From the NCBI GenBank assembly GCA_021397845.1, contig CM038047.1, positions 129,500,112 through 129,564,111 of the forward strand: a stretch of DNA of 64,000 nucleotides, given 5' to 3'. Made by a program: the position numbers and the translations under genes. Source of the stretch: Areca catechu (taxonomy: Eukaryota; Streptophyta; Magnoliopsida; Arecales; Arecaceae). Shown in pieces: positions 1 through 10,800 of this stretch. The notes under the pieces are model-generated. The model made no database searches and was not told the DNA's origin. It was given only the letters and a program-made list of their open reading frames with translations. Numbering within the stretch: position 1 is the first letter of the stretch; the number at the start of each line of letters is the position of its first letter.

Positions 1-1358
1 TTTCTTTTCCTTGGTTTTTGCCTGACCTGGCTCTGTATGTGTCAACCAAAAATTGTTCCTAGCTGACCGGGACTAGACCAGGATTTTACTGAATCAGTTT
101 TGAACTGATTCGGTGCTCGTTTCAGTCTTCAATTGGTTGTGAACCAATTTATACCCTTGAACCAGTTTTGAACTGTTTTGGATTGGTTTGGAAAATCCCT
201 GAACCAGTTTTGAACCGGTGGGATTGATTGGACCGGTTTTGAACTGGCGTTTATTCTAGCGTGACCGTTTACACGGTCATTCGCTGGATAAAGAGACCAA
301 ACGAGCGTTGCTGCGTCTCCTCCTCTCCTTCCACCCTGCCATTCCTCTCCTTTATTCCTTGATTTATTGCTGATTTTTTGGAAAACCGCTGCTCTTTGAT
401 CGACTCTCTCCCAGCCTCTCCCTCTTCCCCCTTTGCCAATATATTAGGCTTTCCTCTGTTCTTCCGAGTAGAGGTTGAGGTTTTGTTTTTGGGCTGAGAG
501 TTTCATTGTTGTGTAAGCTCTTTGGTTTGATAGCAGTGAAGAGAAAACCATAGAGATATCAGAGAGGAAGATAGATCCCTCTGGGAAGCTTGTTTTCTGG
601 GTGCTTTTGTGTGGGAGGAAAGATCTTGTGTGTGCTCACGGTAGTGAACAAGAATAGATACTCTATTTTTATTTGCTGCTTCCACCGTGACCCTTTGTTC
701 CTTCCAGCGGCTAGCACCGCTCGTGAGGGAGGTTCAGGGATCCCCGGCATGTCTCCCTCTAGAGGGAGTTCCATTCAGCTCCTGAGAGAAACCTGATCGG
801 ACTTCAATTGCTGCTGTTGTTCGAATCAAGGAATGCTTTGTTTTATTTTCTGCAGCGCTGATTTTCTGCAGCTCTTCAATGGACTATTTTCCAGGTTTTT
901 CTTCTCCATTGCTGTTGAAGATCGAAGGGGGTTTTCCTCCTTGCTGCTGCTCCATGTTGGGAGAAGAACGGGCCACCAAATGGTTCATTAGGCTGCTGGT
1001 TGGAAGCCAACGAACTTGGCAATCTAACGTCTCAAGGTTGAAGTCGACTGGAATAAGTTTATCCCACTTATTCCAGCCTATTCCAGATTTGTTCCAAGAC
1101 TATTCCAAGTGGAATAAAGGTATGGAAAAATTTTATTTAAATCATGCATAATTAGATCTATTTGTTAATTTATTTTACAAATATTATATGCCTTGTTACA
1201 TGCCTATTTTTTGGTACATGCAACTTGAATAGATTAGGTTTGGACGGAGCAGTTTTCCGCTGCGTGATTTTAAAATGTTTTAAATGCCTATGTGCTCCCG
1301 TGCCCTGTTTGCATGCCTTGTGTAGGTTTATGTCAAACCACCTGCACCCTAACTTTCA
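1..1358 (+). repeat. Cop1 5' LTR, 3' portion
   Basis: It is nearly identical to 25528-26896 and ends in ...TTTCA directly before the PBS, matching the CA terminus of the 3' copy. By comparison about 970 bp of the LTR lie left of the window. The first 260 bases are dense in short repeats of the type GAACCAGTTTTGAAC/GAACCGGT. The ORFs at 503-1151 on both strands are also present in the 3' LTR and have no recognisable domain, so I do not treat them as genes. Confidence 0.95.
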
Positions 1359-1359
1359 G

Positions 1360-1371
1360 TGGTATCAGAGC
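1360..1371 (+). promoter_or_regulatory. Cop1 primer-binding site
   Basis: TGGTATCAGAGC starts one base after the LTR end. It is complementary to the 3' end of plant initiator tRNA-Met, the usual primer of Copia minus-strand synthesis. Confidence 0.93.
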
Positions 1372-2886
1372 CAGGTTGCAGGTGTAATTTATTCATGTAT
1401 GCATGTATGTAGATTAAATAGTTAATCAATGAGTGTATCAAATTCTTTTGGAAACTAGTTGAGACCTTCACCATGACCGTGTGTCTTCGACACGATACGG
1501 ATCGTCTGTGTTGGCCTTTTCTGAAGGATCCTTAAAGGATATAAAATAAAAAAATATTTTAATTTTTAGATACATGAAATTGGCATTTTTTTTTTTAAAG
1601 GATATTGAAATATTTGTAAAATATTGTAACAATTAGATATGATGCATGATCTTGTTATGTAAAATTGTTTTACATAGAAATTTAATTAAAAGTGTTTTAA
1701 TTAAATTTATGTCTTAAAAAAAAAAAATTAGGTTTATGAAATCTAATTCACTTGCATAAGCCATTTTGGGTTTGATTGGGTTAGCTGACTAGTTGGGTCC
1801 TTCACTGGGTTAGACCAAAGTTTAGTAGAACCAGATAAAAAGAAGATTAAACAATAGCTGTTTAAGGCCCTTCTTTAGAACTCTAATAGTTAGATTAGTT
1901 GATCCGTTCATCTAAAATGGATCCAATTAGTGGTTCAGTGGAAGTCCGAGTATTTAGGCTAGTCTGATCGAGTCTGGTAAACCGACTGGTGTCGAGGTAG
2001 GTATGGCATTGTGATCATGGTTGCATGAGGCTGCCTCTTTCCTGGCCAACTTGGTTGGTGTCTAGGAAAGATGGTTAATGACGGATACTCACCCATGATC
2101 TCACCTACCTGGCTAGTCGAGTCGACCAGAACTGATTGGAAAAGCTCAATGACTCGAGTTAACCCATGTCACCCAGGTTGATCGGTCTGACTGATCTATA
2201 GGTGCCCATGGATCATTTGTTGATTTATTTTAACCCTCCTGGAATCTAATTGATTCAGTGGGAGGTTGATCCATGTGCTTGTTCTTTTTATTCTGTCACA
2301 ACTAAAAATTCTCTAAAATTATTAGGTCCTTAAAAAGACTAAGTCAAGGAGTTGACAGTGTCTTAGCCTCTCATTAAGTCGGTTAGAAATGTGTCCACTA
2401 GCTTGGTGTGCATCGGCAGCTCCATAGAACGGGGTGTACATCCGGCGACTAGAATTTCTATCTGATCGATGATGGTTTAGTGCAACCTCCTTAACGGGAC
2501 CAGGTGGGCCGGCCATAGTCGGGCTTGGTCTTTAGTTAGCTAGAAGCATTGGATTTGTCATATTAATGGTTGGACCTAACCAGAGACCCGCAATAGGAGG
2601 CCCCTAGGCCGATGGGGTGTTCTCTGGGGCAAAATAAAATACTGAAAATTGTTTAGGAAAACAATTGGTTTACGAACCTACCTTTAGGCTCGTATGGGTG
2701 AGCTGGCCATAGTCGGGCTCATGTAAGGCCTATTGGTTTTCAGTATCCACTTGAAAAGAGTTTTCGCGGATTGGAGTTATAGGCTACCAATCTGAAAAAT
2801 TAGTGGGAGAGACCTTTAGACTAAAGTCTAAGTCTTTTGGTTAAATTATTAATTCATACTCTAATTTGGTCTTGTTTTCTTTTCAG
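1372..2886 (+). other. Cop1 untranslated leader, possible intron
   Basis: About 1.5 kb separates the PBS from the gag ATG and has no credible coding sequence. A donor-like CAG/GTGTAA lies at 1379-1387. An acceptor-like pyrimidine run ending TTTTCTTTTCAG abuts the ATG at 2887, with a branch-like CTCTAAT about 30 bp upstream of the AG. A spliced intron at about 1382-2886 is therefore possible but unproven. The alternative is a long unspliced leader, as known in BARE-1/Angela-type elements. Confidence 0.5.
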
Positions 2887-3690
2887 ATGTCTTCAAACTT
2901 ATCGCTCCGGTCACTTCTCGATAATGAGAAATTAAAGGGTCACAACTTCGATAGTTGGTATCAAAAGTTAAGAATAGTTCTGGAGCACGAACGAATCCTT
3001 TATGTGATAACGGATCCGGCACCTGAAATCCCTCCTGCTAATGCACGGAGTGCGGTCAGAGATGCTTACTTGATGTGGGTTTCTAATCGGACTACTGTTC
3101 GGTGCATTATGCTTGCAGCTATGAACGACGAGTTCAGTCGCAAATTTCGAGGAGGCCCAACCTGATGAAATCCTTCAAAAGTTGAAGGAATCCTTCGGCA
3201 TCCCGGATGATGTAGAACGGTACAAAGTGTCTTGTGCCATCTACAATCCAAGATGCCGAATGGTGGTTCAGTCACTGATCATGTATTGTACATGATCGAG
3301 TTGATTGAAAAGTTGGGCAAACTCGGATGCCCCTTGCACAAGCAGCTCGGCAAGGATGCGATCCTGAACTCTCTTCCCTCCTCCTATCTTGATTTTCTCG
3401 ATCATTATAGAATGAATAAGCCTGCAGTCAACTACCATGGTCTTTGGGGTTGCTGCAGACTTTCGAGAAAGACCACCAACTATATAAGGGGGTGGTGAAT
3501 TTAGTGGGAGGTAGTAGAGATCATCGTCCCTTAAGAAAGGGAAGAAGAAAATAAATAAGAAGGGAAAGAAGGTGCAGAATGCTCCTGGCCCTAGTCAGAC
3601 CAGGAAGTATAGGCTGATCAGTCTTTTGCAGAATGCTTCTACTGCAAGAAGAAGGGACACTGGAAGAGGAACTATCCTCTTTATCATGTG
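2887..3690 (+). pseudogene. Cop1 gag (degenerate)
   Basis: Gag forms the virus-like particle and binds the genomic RNA. The reading starts at ATG 2887 and has the Copia gag N-terminus (LLDNEKLKGHNFDSWYQKLR) followed by an alpha-helical capsid-like stretch. A frameshift near 3150 ends the first frame at 3165, and the homologous protein continues in another frame over about 3170-3498. A zinc knuckle C-x2-C-x4-H-x4 is at 3634-3680, but its last cysteine is replaced by tyrosine. Several stops and shifts make it non-functional. Confidence 0.88.
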
Positions 3691-5390
3691 TCCCTTGATC
3701 GGAACAGGCCGAGGAAGCAGAAGTCTGCTGAACAAGGTATTTATATGATAAAACCTTGCAATTACTCAATTGTTGATACTACTAACTGGGTATTGGATAC
3801 TGGTAGTCCAATTCACATTTGTATTCATTACAGGGACTTCTAGTTAGTAGAAGATTTGAAGATGGAGAACAGTTTCTGAGCATTGGGAATGAAAATCATG
3901 TTCCAGTACTGGCGGTCGGAGTCCTGCATCTTGTCTTTGAGTCTTGTACTGTCGAATAGTCGACTGTCACTATTGTCCTAGTTTCATTATGTGCATAATC
4001 TTTGTAGGCCTTTTGGCCAATTGTGGTTTTGAACTATCAATAAAAGGAGATTTTTGCAATGTTATTTTGAATAACTCTCTGATAATGAAAGCAGTATTAA
4101 ATAATGGCATATATGTACTATCAAGGCCTGTTAATGTGATGTACACTTCTAGCAAACGCCCAAGGTTTGATACTGTCAATGATTTGTATCTTTGGCACTG
4201 TAGGCTAGGTCATATTAACCAAAATAGGATAAACAAGATGCGAGAAGATGGACTTCTCGAGGTCAGTGATTCTGAATCACTGCCCACTTGTGAATCATGT
4301 TTACTTGGTAAAATGACCAAGTCACCTTTTACTGGAAAAGGTGAATGAGCTACAGAACTTCTAAGTCTCATACATACTGATGTATGTGGACCGATGACAG
4401 TTAGTGCTAGAGGAGGATACAAATATTTCATTACTTTTACAGACGACTTTTCAAGATTCGGTTATGTATTTTAATGAGATAAGTCTGAGTCATTTGAAAT
4501 GTTCAAACGATACCATAATGAAGTAGAAAAGCAAATTGGAAAAATTATTAAAACCCTTCGATCTGATCGAGGTGGTGAATACTTATCTGGTGAATTTTTG
4601 ACATATCTTGAGAAGAATGGAATTCTCTCTCAGTGGACTCCTCCAGGAACACCACAGTTGAATGGTGTGTCCGAAAGGAGGAATCGAACCTTGTTGGACA
4701 TGGTTTGATCCATGATGGGCTTTGCAACTCTGCCGCTATCCTTTTGGGGATATGCACTTCAGATAGCCTGCTACTTGTTAAATAATGTTCCAAGTAAGTC
4801 TGTTGTCTCCACTCTGTATGAGATGTGGAATGGGCGTAAACCCTCAATCTCACACCTTCGGGTTTGGGGTTATCCAGCTTACGTAAAGCATTTAGACTCA
4901 GACAAACTTGGTCCAAGGTCTGATCGGTGTTTATTCATTGGTTATCCTAAGGAAACCAAAGGGTATTTCTTCTACTTGGAGAATGAACAAAAGGTGTTCG
5001 TTGCTCTTAGAGCTATCTTTTTGAAAAAGGAGTTCCTTGGAGAAGGAACTATAGCATCTAAGATTGAACTTGATGAAGTTCAGCCAATAGAAGAACCTGC
5101 ACACTCTAAGAACATCGTGGAATCGGCTGTGATTGAATCACACCCAGAACCATTAGGAGATCCGGTAGAATACCGTGTCAGCCGGACAGATACTACGGTT
5201 TCTTGGTCCGGGATGGTGATCCCATTGAGCTCGATGAGAACAATGAGGATCCGATCACTTATATGGATGCTCTTTAGAGATCTGACTCTAAGGCATGGCT
5301 TGGAGCCATGCGATCCGAAATGGAGTCCATGGAAATCAATAATGTATGGACATTGGTTGATCCGCCTGAAGGGATAAACCCATCGGGTGT
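3691..5390 (+). pseudogene. Cop1 protease and integrase (degenerate)
   Basis: The aspartic protease active site DTGS is at 3796-3807, in VLDTGSPIHIC. The integrase follows. An HHCC zinc domain is at about 4185-4320 (WHCRLGH, then CESC). The DDE core has D in HTDVCGP (about 4378), D in RSDRGGEY (about 4562) and E in NGVSERRNR (about 4670). From 3944 to 5377 one frame is kept with in-frame stops at 4346, 4472 and 4706. The protease flanks are badly eroded. Integrase would join element DNA to the host chromosome; this copy cannot be translated through. Confidence 0.9.
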
Positions 5391-6264
5391 AAATGGATCT
5401 TAAGAGGAAAAGGGGGTGCGGATGGGAAGGTAGAGACCTATAAAGCCCGTCTGGTTGCCAAGGGGTATCGTCAGCGATATGGTATCGATTATGACAAGAC
5501 TTTCTCTCCTATGGCAATGCTCAAGTCCAATGGATCATGCTTGCTTTGGTAGCATATTTTGATTTCGAGATCTGGCAGATGGATGTCCGAACCGCTTTCC
5601 TAAATGGGGAGCTGGAAGAGGAGGTGTATATGATACAGCCTGAAGGGTTCACATCCACAGATGAATCAAAAGTATGCAAGTTGCATAGGTCCATCTATGG
5701 ACTCAAGCAAGCATCTCGAAGTTGGAAACTTATGGTTTGATAGATGTATCAAATCATATGGCTTCGTTAAGAACGGAGAAGAACTGTGCATCTATAAATG
5801 GGTTAATGGTTCTGTGATTGTATTCCTAGTACTGTATGTTGACGACATTCTCTTAATCGGGAATGATGTCGCAGCATTACAAGGAATAAAAGGTCTGGTT
5901 ATCATCACAATTCTCCATGAAAGACTTGGGTGAAGCTTCTTACATACTAGGTATGTAGATCTATAGAGATAGATCTAAGAAGCTTTTGGGATTGTCCCAG
6001 TCTACGTACATTGACACCGTGCTGAAACGGTTCAGCATGGAAAATTCCAAGAAAGGTATCTCCCAATAGGTTCTGGAATTACTCTTTCCAAGAAGGATTG
6101 TGCGACAACTCCTAAAGAAAGAGAGCGCATGACTAGAGTACCTTATGCCTCTACAGTAGGCTCTATCATGTATGCTATGATTTGTACAAGACCAGACGTG
6201 GCATACTCACTAGGAATAGTGAGCAGATACCAGTCTGACACAGGTGAGGCGCATTGGAAGGTGG
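5391..6264 (+). pseudogene. Cop1 reverse transcriptase, first part
   Basis: Copia RT motifs are clear: ARLVAKGYRQRYGIDYDKTF (about 5445), QMDVRTAFLNG (about 5577), SIYGLKQASRSW (about 5690) and the catalytic YVDD (about 5838). They are followed by the RT-RNase H connection ending at YASTVGSIMYAMICTRPDVA (about 6140). Frames change near 5535, 5725 and 5930. The gene stops at 6264 where Cop2 inserted, and GGTGG (6260-6264) is repeated after Cop2. Confidence 0.92.
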
Positions 6265-6546
6265 TGTTGGCTCCACCCAATGATTTGATGAATAACAAAA
6301 CATTGAGTACATATTGTATTCTAATGAGGATTTCAAGTTGTAAGTTTTTAGGAAGAAAGCACCTCAAAATTCCAAATATTTATGGTGTATGGCACGCAAT
6401 GGCACGGAGCAAATCTTACATATCTGGGCATCCTCTTCATTGAAAAAGGGCTTACAATTGCTTAATTATTATGTGTTTATGCTTTCATGAACATCTTTTT
6501 TGATTTCAAGGCTTTTACTCTTGATTCTGGATGTTTTCAGTCTCAA

Positions 6547-6854
6547 GTGTCGACACCTGGACAGTTAAGTGTCGACACTTCAGCATTTGACACGGACAAA
6601 AATCCTTGGCACGCCAAGTGTCGACACCTAGAATTCAAGTGTTGACACCAAGTGTCGACACTTAGGTTTCAAGTGTCGACTTAAGGCCTGAAAATTTTGA
6701 AAATACAGAACTTTGTGGTTCAAGGATTTTTGTGTCAAGTGTCGACACCTGTGCATCAAGTGTCGACACTTGAATGATCAAGTGTCGACTCCCAGAAATC
6801 AAGTGTCGACACCTGACAGCCAAGTGTTGACACCTGACAGCCAAGTGTCGACAC
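6547..6854 (+). repeat. Phased GTGTCGACAC palindrome array, Cop2 5' LTR
   Basis: Twelve copies of the 10-bp self-complementary motif GTGTCGACAC or one- to two-base variants start at 6547, 6569, 6618, 6639, 6652, 6673, 6739, 6760, 6782, 6803, 6824 and 6845. Most intervals are 21 or 22 bp. Units read AAGTGTCGACAC followed by CTTG or CCTG. The 3' LTR has the counterpart array at about 15956-16225. Confidence 0.93.
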
Positions 6855-7334
6855 TTACAGCCTGACAGCTCTAACGGATCTATTTTTCTGGCTTGCAGAA
6901 ATTGGTTTTCAAGCTCCAAACAGCTATTTCCAATGCTCCGACAGTCACAAACCATTTTTAGAAGGTTTTGGTGTATTTAATCTCCACCAACCTCATTTTA
7001 AAGAACAGAAGTGTGAAGAAGTCAAGAAAAAAGAGAGAGAGAAGTCTATTCAAGAGCATTCAAGTCCACTCAAAAGCTAAAAAGCCAATATTCTCTCCAA
7101 ACTTAAAATCAAAAGCCTCTTCTAGCTTGATTCCACTGAAAAAGCCTGCTTGCTCAACCTTATTACATTCCAAAAGGAGGCAACTTGAAGAAGAGTGAAG
7201 TCAAAGCATCCTTGGGCTTCAAAGATTCCATCTACTCTTGAAAGAGAGTTGTTGTAGCTTTTAAATTTCATATCTGTTTTATTGTGCTTTAACCTTGCTT
7301 TCAAGGGTGTCTTGAAAGAAGGTTATTGTGGTTT

Positions 7335-7470
7335 GTTGGTAAGCCAAAGTGTTAAAACCAACTAGGGTTAACTTGTGAGCCCGAAGACAAAACAAGTATT
7401 TAGGTTTGTTGGTGAGCCTAGGTGATAAAACCAACTTAGGTTTGACTTGTGAGCCTTGAAAAAAACAAGT
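7335..7470 (+). other. Serial stem-loops with GAGCC loops, Cop2 5' LTR
   Basis: Four short inverted repeats follow one another: GTTGGT/ACCAAC (7335-7362), ACTTGT/ACAAGT (7371-7397), GTTGGT/ACCAAC (7408-7435) and ACTTGT/ACAAGT (7445-7470). After each left arm comes GAGCC (AAGCC in the first). The same series is at about 16709-16850 in the 3' LTR, and a longer one is in Cop3. Position near the LTR end suggests it lies in the element RNA. Confidence 0.75.
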
Positions 7471-7731
7471 CAACTGTAATCTGGTGTGGATTATAGTGAA
7501 ATTCCCAAGGGTGGCTTGGGGAGTGGATGTAGGTGCTAGGTTTGCACCGAACCACTATATATTCTTGTTTGTGTGTGATTGCTCTTTTCCTTTTGTATTA
7601 TTTATTAAGTGCTATCATCTTGCATCTAATTTATTATTGCTCACAAGCACCACTAGACCTTTATTTTATTGTGTTAAATTTGTAAAAGACCCAATTCACC
7701 CCCCTCTTGGGCTCCATTTCTGGGCAACAAG

Positions 7732-7744
7732 TGGTATCAGAGCC
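7732..7744 (+). promoter_or_regulatory. Cop2 primer-binding site
   Basis: TGGTATCAGAGCC begins two bases after the 5' LTR end and matches the 3' end of initiator tRNA-Met. Confidence 0.94.
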
Positions 7745-7786
7745 TCGGTACTCTCTTGTAGGTCCAAGGATCTTGAGTAAAAGATC

Positions 7787-9480
7787 ATGGCAGCCCTCAT
7801 AGGCATGGGTATTGTTGAAGGTCAAGCTTCAAACCGACCCCCACTTTTAATGTCACAAATTACACATACTGGAAGACACGCATGCGCATATTTATACAAG
7901 CTCTTGATTATAATTTGTGGAGAACAATAGTAAAAGGTCCTCATCAGCCTACAATGATGATTAATGGCATTCTCACCCCTAAAATGGAAGATGATTGGGA
8001 TGAGAGTGACATTAAGCAAATTGAGCTTAATGCTAAGGCAATTAACCTTTTATTTTGTTCTCTTGATCCTAGTGAGTTTAACAGAATATCCAACTATCTC
8101 TACGCAAAGGAGATTTGGGATACACTTGAGGTTACCCATGAGGGTACACACCAAGTGAAGACCACCAAGGTTAACATGCTAATTCATACTTATGAAATGT
8201 TTAAAATGGAATCTACTGAGTCTATCAGTGAGATATATACTAGGTTCACAAACATTGTGAATGGCATGAGAAGTTTAGGAAAAATAATTTCTAACGGTGA
8301 ACTTGTAAATAAACTTCTCAGGTCTCTACCAACTTCATGGGATGCAAAGGTCACTGCAATTGAAGAAGCAAAAGATGTCAACACTCTCCCGCTGGAACAG
8401 CTGTTGGGTTCTTTAATGACATATGAACTATCTCTCAAAGAAGAACGGAGAGGTGGACAAAAAGAAAAAGATAATAGCATTCAAATCTACTACCAGAGAA
8501 GACTCGAGCGAAGACTCTGAAGAGGATGACGAAGAAGATGAAACTGCTATGTTAGCAAGAAAATTCAGAAGGTTTATGAGGAAAAAGAAATTCAATTACA
8601 AAAAGAAACCTCTGAAAGGTGAGTTTAGTAAAGAAAAAGATAAGGAAAAGAAGGAGGAGCAGCACATGTTTTGAGTGCAAAAAGCCAGGGCATTTCAAGG
8701 TAGACTGCCCCTTACTAAAGAAAAGCAGAAGAAAGCTAAGAAAGAAGGCCATGATGGCAACTGGAGCGAAAGTAAAGACTCCAGCTATGAGGAAGAACAA
8801 CAGGAAGTAGCAAATTTCTGTCTAATGGCCGATCAAGAAGAGGTATGTTCTGAAACCGAAAATGAATTATCTTTTGATGAGCTTTATGAAATTTTTGATG
8901 AACTAGTCATAGAATTTCAAAAATTAAAGTCAAAACATAAAGACTTAAAGAAGCAAAATCTGGAACTAGCTAAAACAAATAACAACCTTTCAAATGAAAA
9001 TGAATACCTTCTAATACAAAATAAAAATTTAAATGATAAGATTATGGGTCTTGAAAATGAAAAGAATATACTTGAAAAGAAAAGTAACTTACTTTCAAAT
9101 GAAAAATTGTCAAGACAAAATAAAGAAATTTAATGGAAAAACAAAGATATAAAGAGGAAATCGATAAACTAAAGCCTTTTGTTGAAAAATTTACTTACAG
9201 TTCTGAAAAGTTAAATTTACTGTTAAATAACCAAAGAGCAGTATTTGACAAAGCTGGATTAGGATTCAGAACTCATAAGAAACAGAAACTCCTTAAAAAT
9301 TTTTGTGCCTGCATCTTCATCAATTACATGCTATACATGTGGTGTAAAGGACATAAAATCTTACATGTGCAACAAAAGAAAATTAAGAAAAACTAAGAAA
9401 GTTTGGATTCCAAAAGGAACCAATGCCACTAACAAAAAGGACCCAAGATGGCTTGGGTACCTAAAGTCTCCACTTGATCT
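7787..9480 (+). pseudogene. Cop2 gag (degenerate)
   Basis: The chosen ATG at 7787 (MAALIGMGIVEGQASNRPP) lies shortly after the PBS. A shift near 7840 moves the protein into the frame of 7882-8520, with TRMRIFIQALDYNLWRTIVK and a capsid-like helical domain. A basic/acidic linker and a zinc knuckle C-x2-C-x4-H-x4-C (CFECKKPGHFKVDC, about 8660-8705) follow. A long Asn/Lys/Leu-rich coiled coil spans about 8885-9230. A second cysteine motif (TCGVKDIKSYMC, about 9330) precedes KVWIPKGT, the usual gag-protease junction of SIRE elements. At least four frame changes. Confidence 0.9.
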
Positions 9481-10800
9481 TTATTGCAGGTATGCCTTGC
9501 AACCAACAAGAAAAGAATGTGGTACCTTGATAGCGGTTGCTCAAGATATCTGACAGGAGATGTGAAGCAGTTCTCATCACTCACATATCAAAATGGTGGC
9601 AATGTAACTTTTGGTGATAATGAAAAATGAAAAATCATCGGTATTGGTAAAATCCATACACCCCTACCTCTTATATTGATAATGTTTTATATGTTGATGG
9701 ATTAAAACATAACTTGCTTAGTATTAGTCAATTTTGTGACAAAAATTTTAAAGTTATTTTGAATCTTCTTTGTGCATTGTTTCTAATCTAGATGACAATG
9801 GCATTAAATTCATCGGTCATAGGCATGGAAATATTTATATGGTTGATCTTGATGATCTCCCTATTTAGAAAGGTCAATGTCTAGTGGCAATGGAAGCCAA
9901 GATCGATGAAACTAGTTGGCTTTGGCATCGTAGACTAGGACATGCTAGCATGCATTTAATTTCAAAACTTAGCAAAAAGAATTTAGTAAAAGATTTGCCT
10001 AAACTTAATTTTGAAAAAGATAAGATTTGCAGTGCATGTCAACTTGGAAAACAAACAAAGTCTTCTTTCAAACCTAAAGGAGTAATCTCTACATCTAGAC
10101 CTTTAGAATTGCTTCATATGGACTCTTTGGGCCTACTAGAACATCTAGTTTGGGAGGTAAGAAGTTTGGTCTAGTCATTGTAGATGACTTCTCACATTTT
10201 ACTTGGGTCATGTTTTTAGCTCACAAAGATGAAACGTTTTCTGAATTATAAGATTTCACAAAAGAGTTTTAAATGAAAAAGGTGTTTCAGTAATTTCTTT
10301 AAGAAGTGATCATGGAACTGAATTTGAAAATGCCGATTTTAATAAATTCTGTATTGAAAATGGAATTGATCATAATTTTTCTGCACCTAGGACACCTCAA
10401 CAAAATGGGATAGTAGAAAGAAAAAATAGAACTCTTGAAGAAATGGCACGCACCATGCTTTATGAAAATGATTTACCTAGATACTTTTGGGCGGAAGCCA
10501 TAAATACTGCATGCTATATCTTAAATCATGTTTTAATTCGACCGATTTTAAAGAAAACTCCTTATGAGCTTTAGAAGGGTAGAAAACCTTCAATCCGTTA
10601 CTTTCATGTTTTGGTTGCCGTTGTTTCATCTTAAACAATGGTAAAGACAATCTAAGTAAATTTGATGCCAAATCAGATAAGGGAGTCTTTCTAGGCTACT
10701 ACATATCTAGTAAGGCATAAAGGGTCTTCAACAGAAGGACACCTGTTGTTGAAGAATCCATTCATGTAGTATTTGACGAAACTAACCAAAAATCTTCAAG
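9481..10800 (+). pseudogene. Cop2 protease and integrase (degenerate)
   Basis: The protease reads WYLDSGCSRYLTGD (about 9520) with the DSG active site. Integrase begins with WLWHRRLGHASMHLISKLSK and CSACQLGKQTKS (about 9914-10065), the HHCC zinc domain. The core follows with HMDSLG (about 10116), RSDHGTEFEN (about 10303) and a glutamate in NGIVERKNRTLEEM (about 10408-10445). Stops and shifts occur throughout. Confidence 0.9.

Larger units (their letters stand above)
6265..7729 (+). repeat. Cop2 5' LTR (1465 bp)
   Basis: It starts TGTTGGCTCC and ends GGGCAACA. From 5' to 3' it has an AT-rich start, a phased palindrome array (6547-6854), a stretch with a weak TATA-like GTATTTAAT (about 6972), a stem-loop series (7335-7470), and a U5 end with a C-run and CTCTTGGGCT that is also found in Cop3. 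ORFs inside it recur in the 3' LTR and arise from repeats. Confidence 0.95.

Noticed and set aside
559..1151. ORFs in the Cop1 LTR as genes
   Set aside because: They recur with frame changes in the 3' LTR (25802-26688) and show no domain; ordinary LTR sequence.
6547..6854. CRISPR-like array
   Set aside because: Palindromic motifs at regular spacing look superficially similar, but units are 10 bp with about 11-bp linkers, lie in plant LTRs and have no cas genes.
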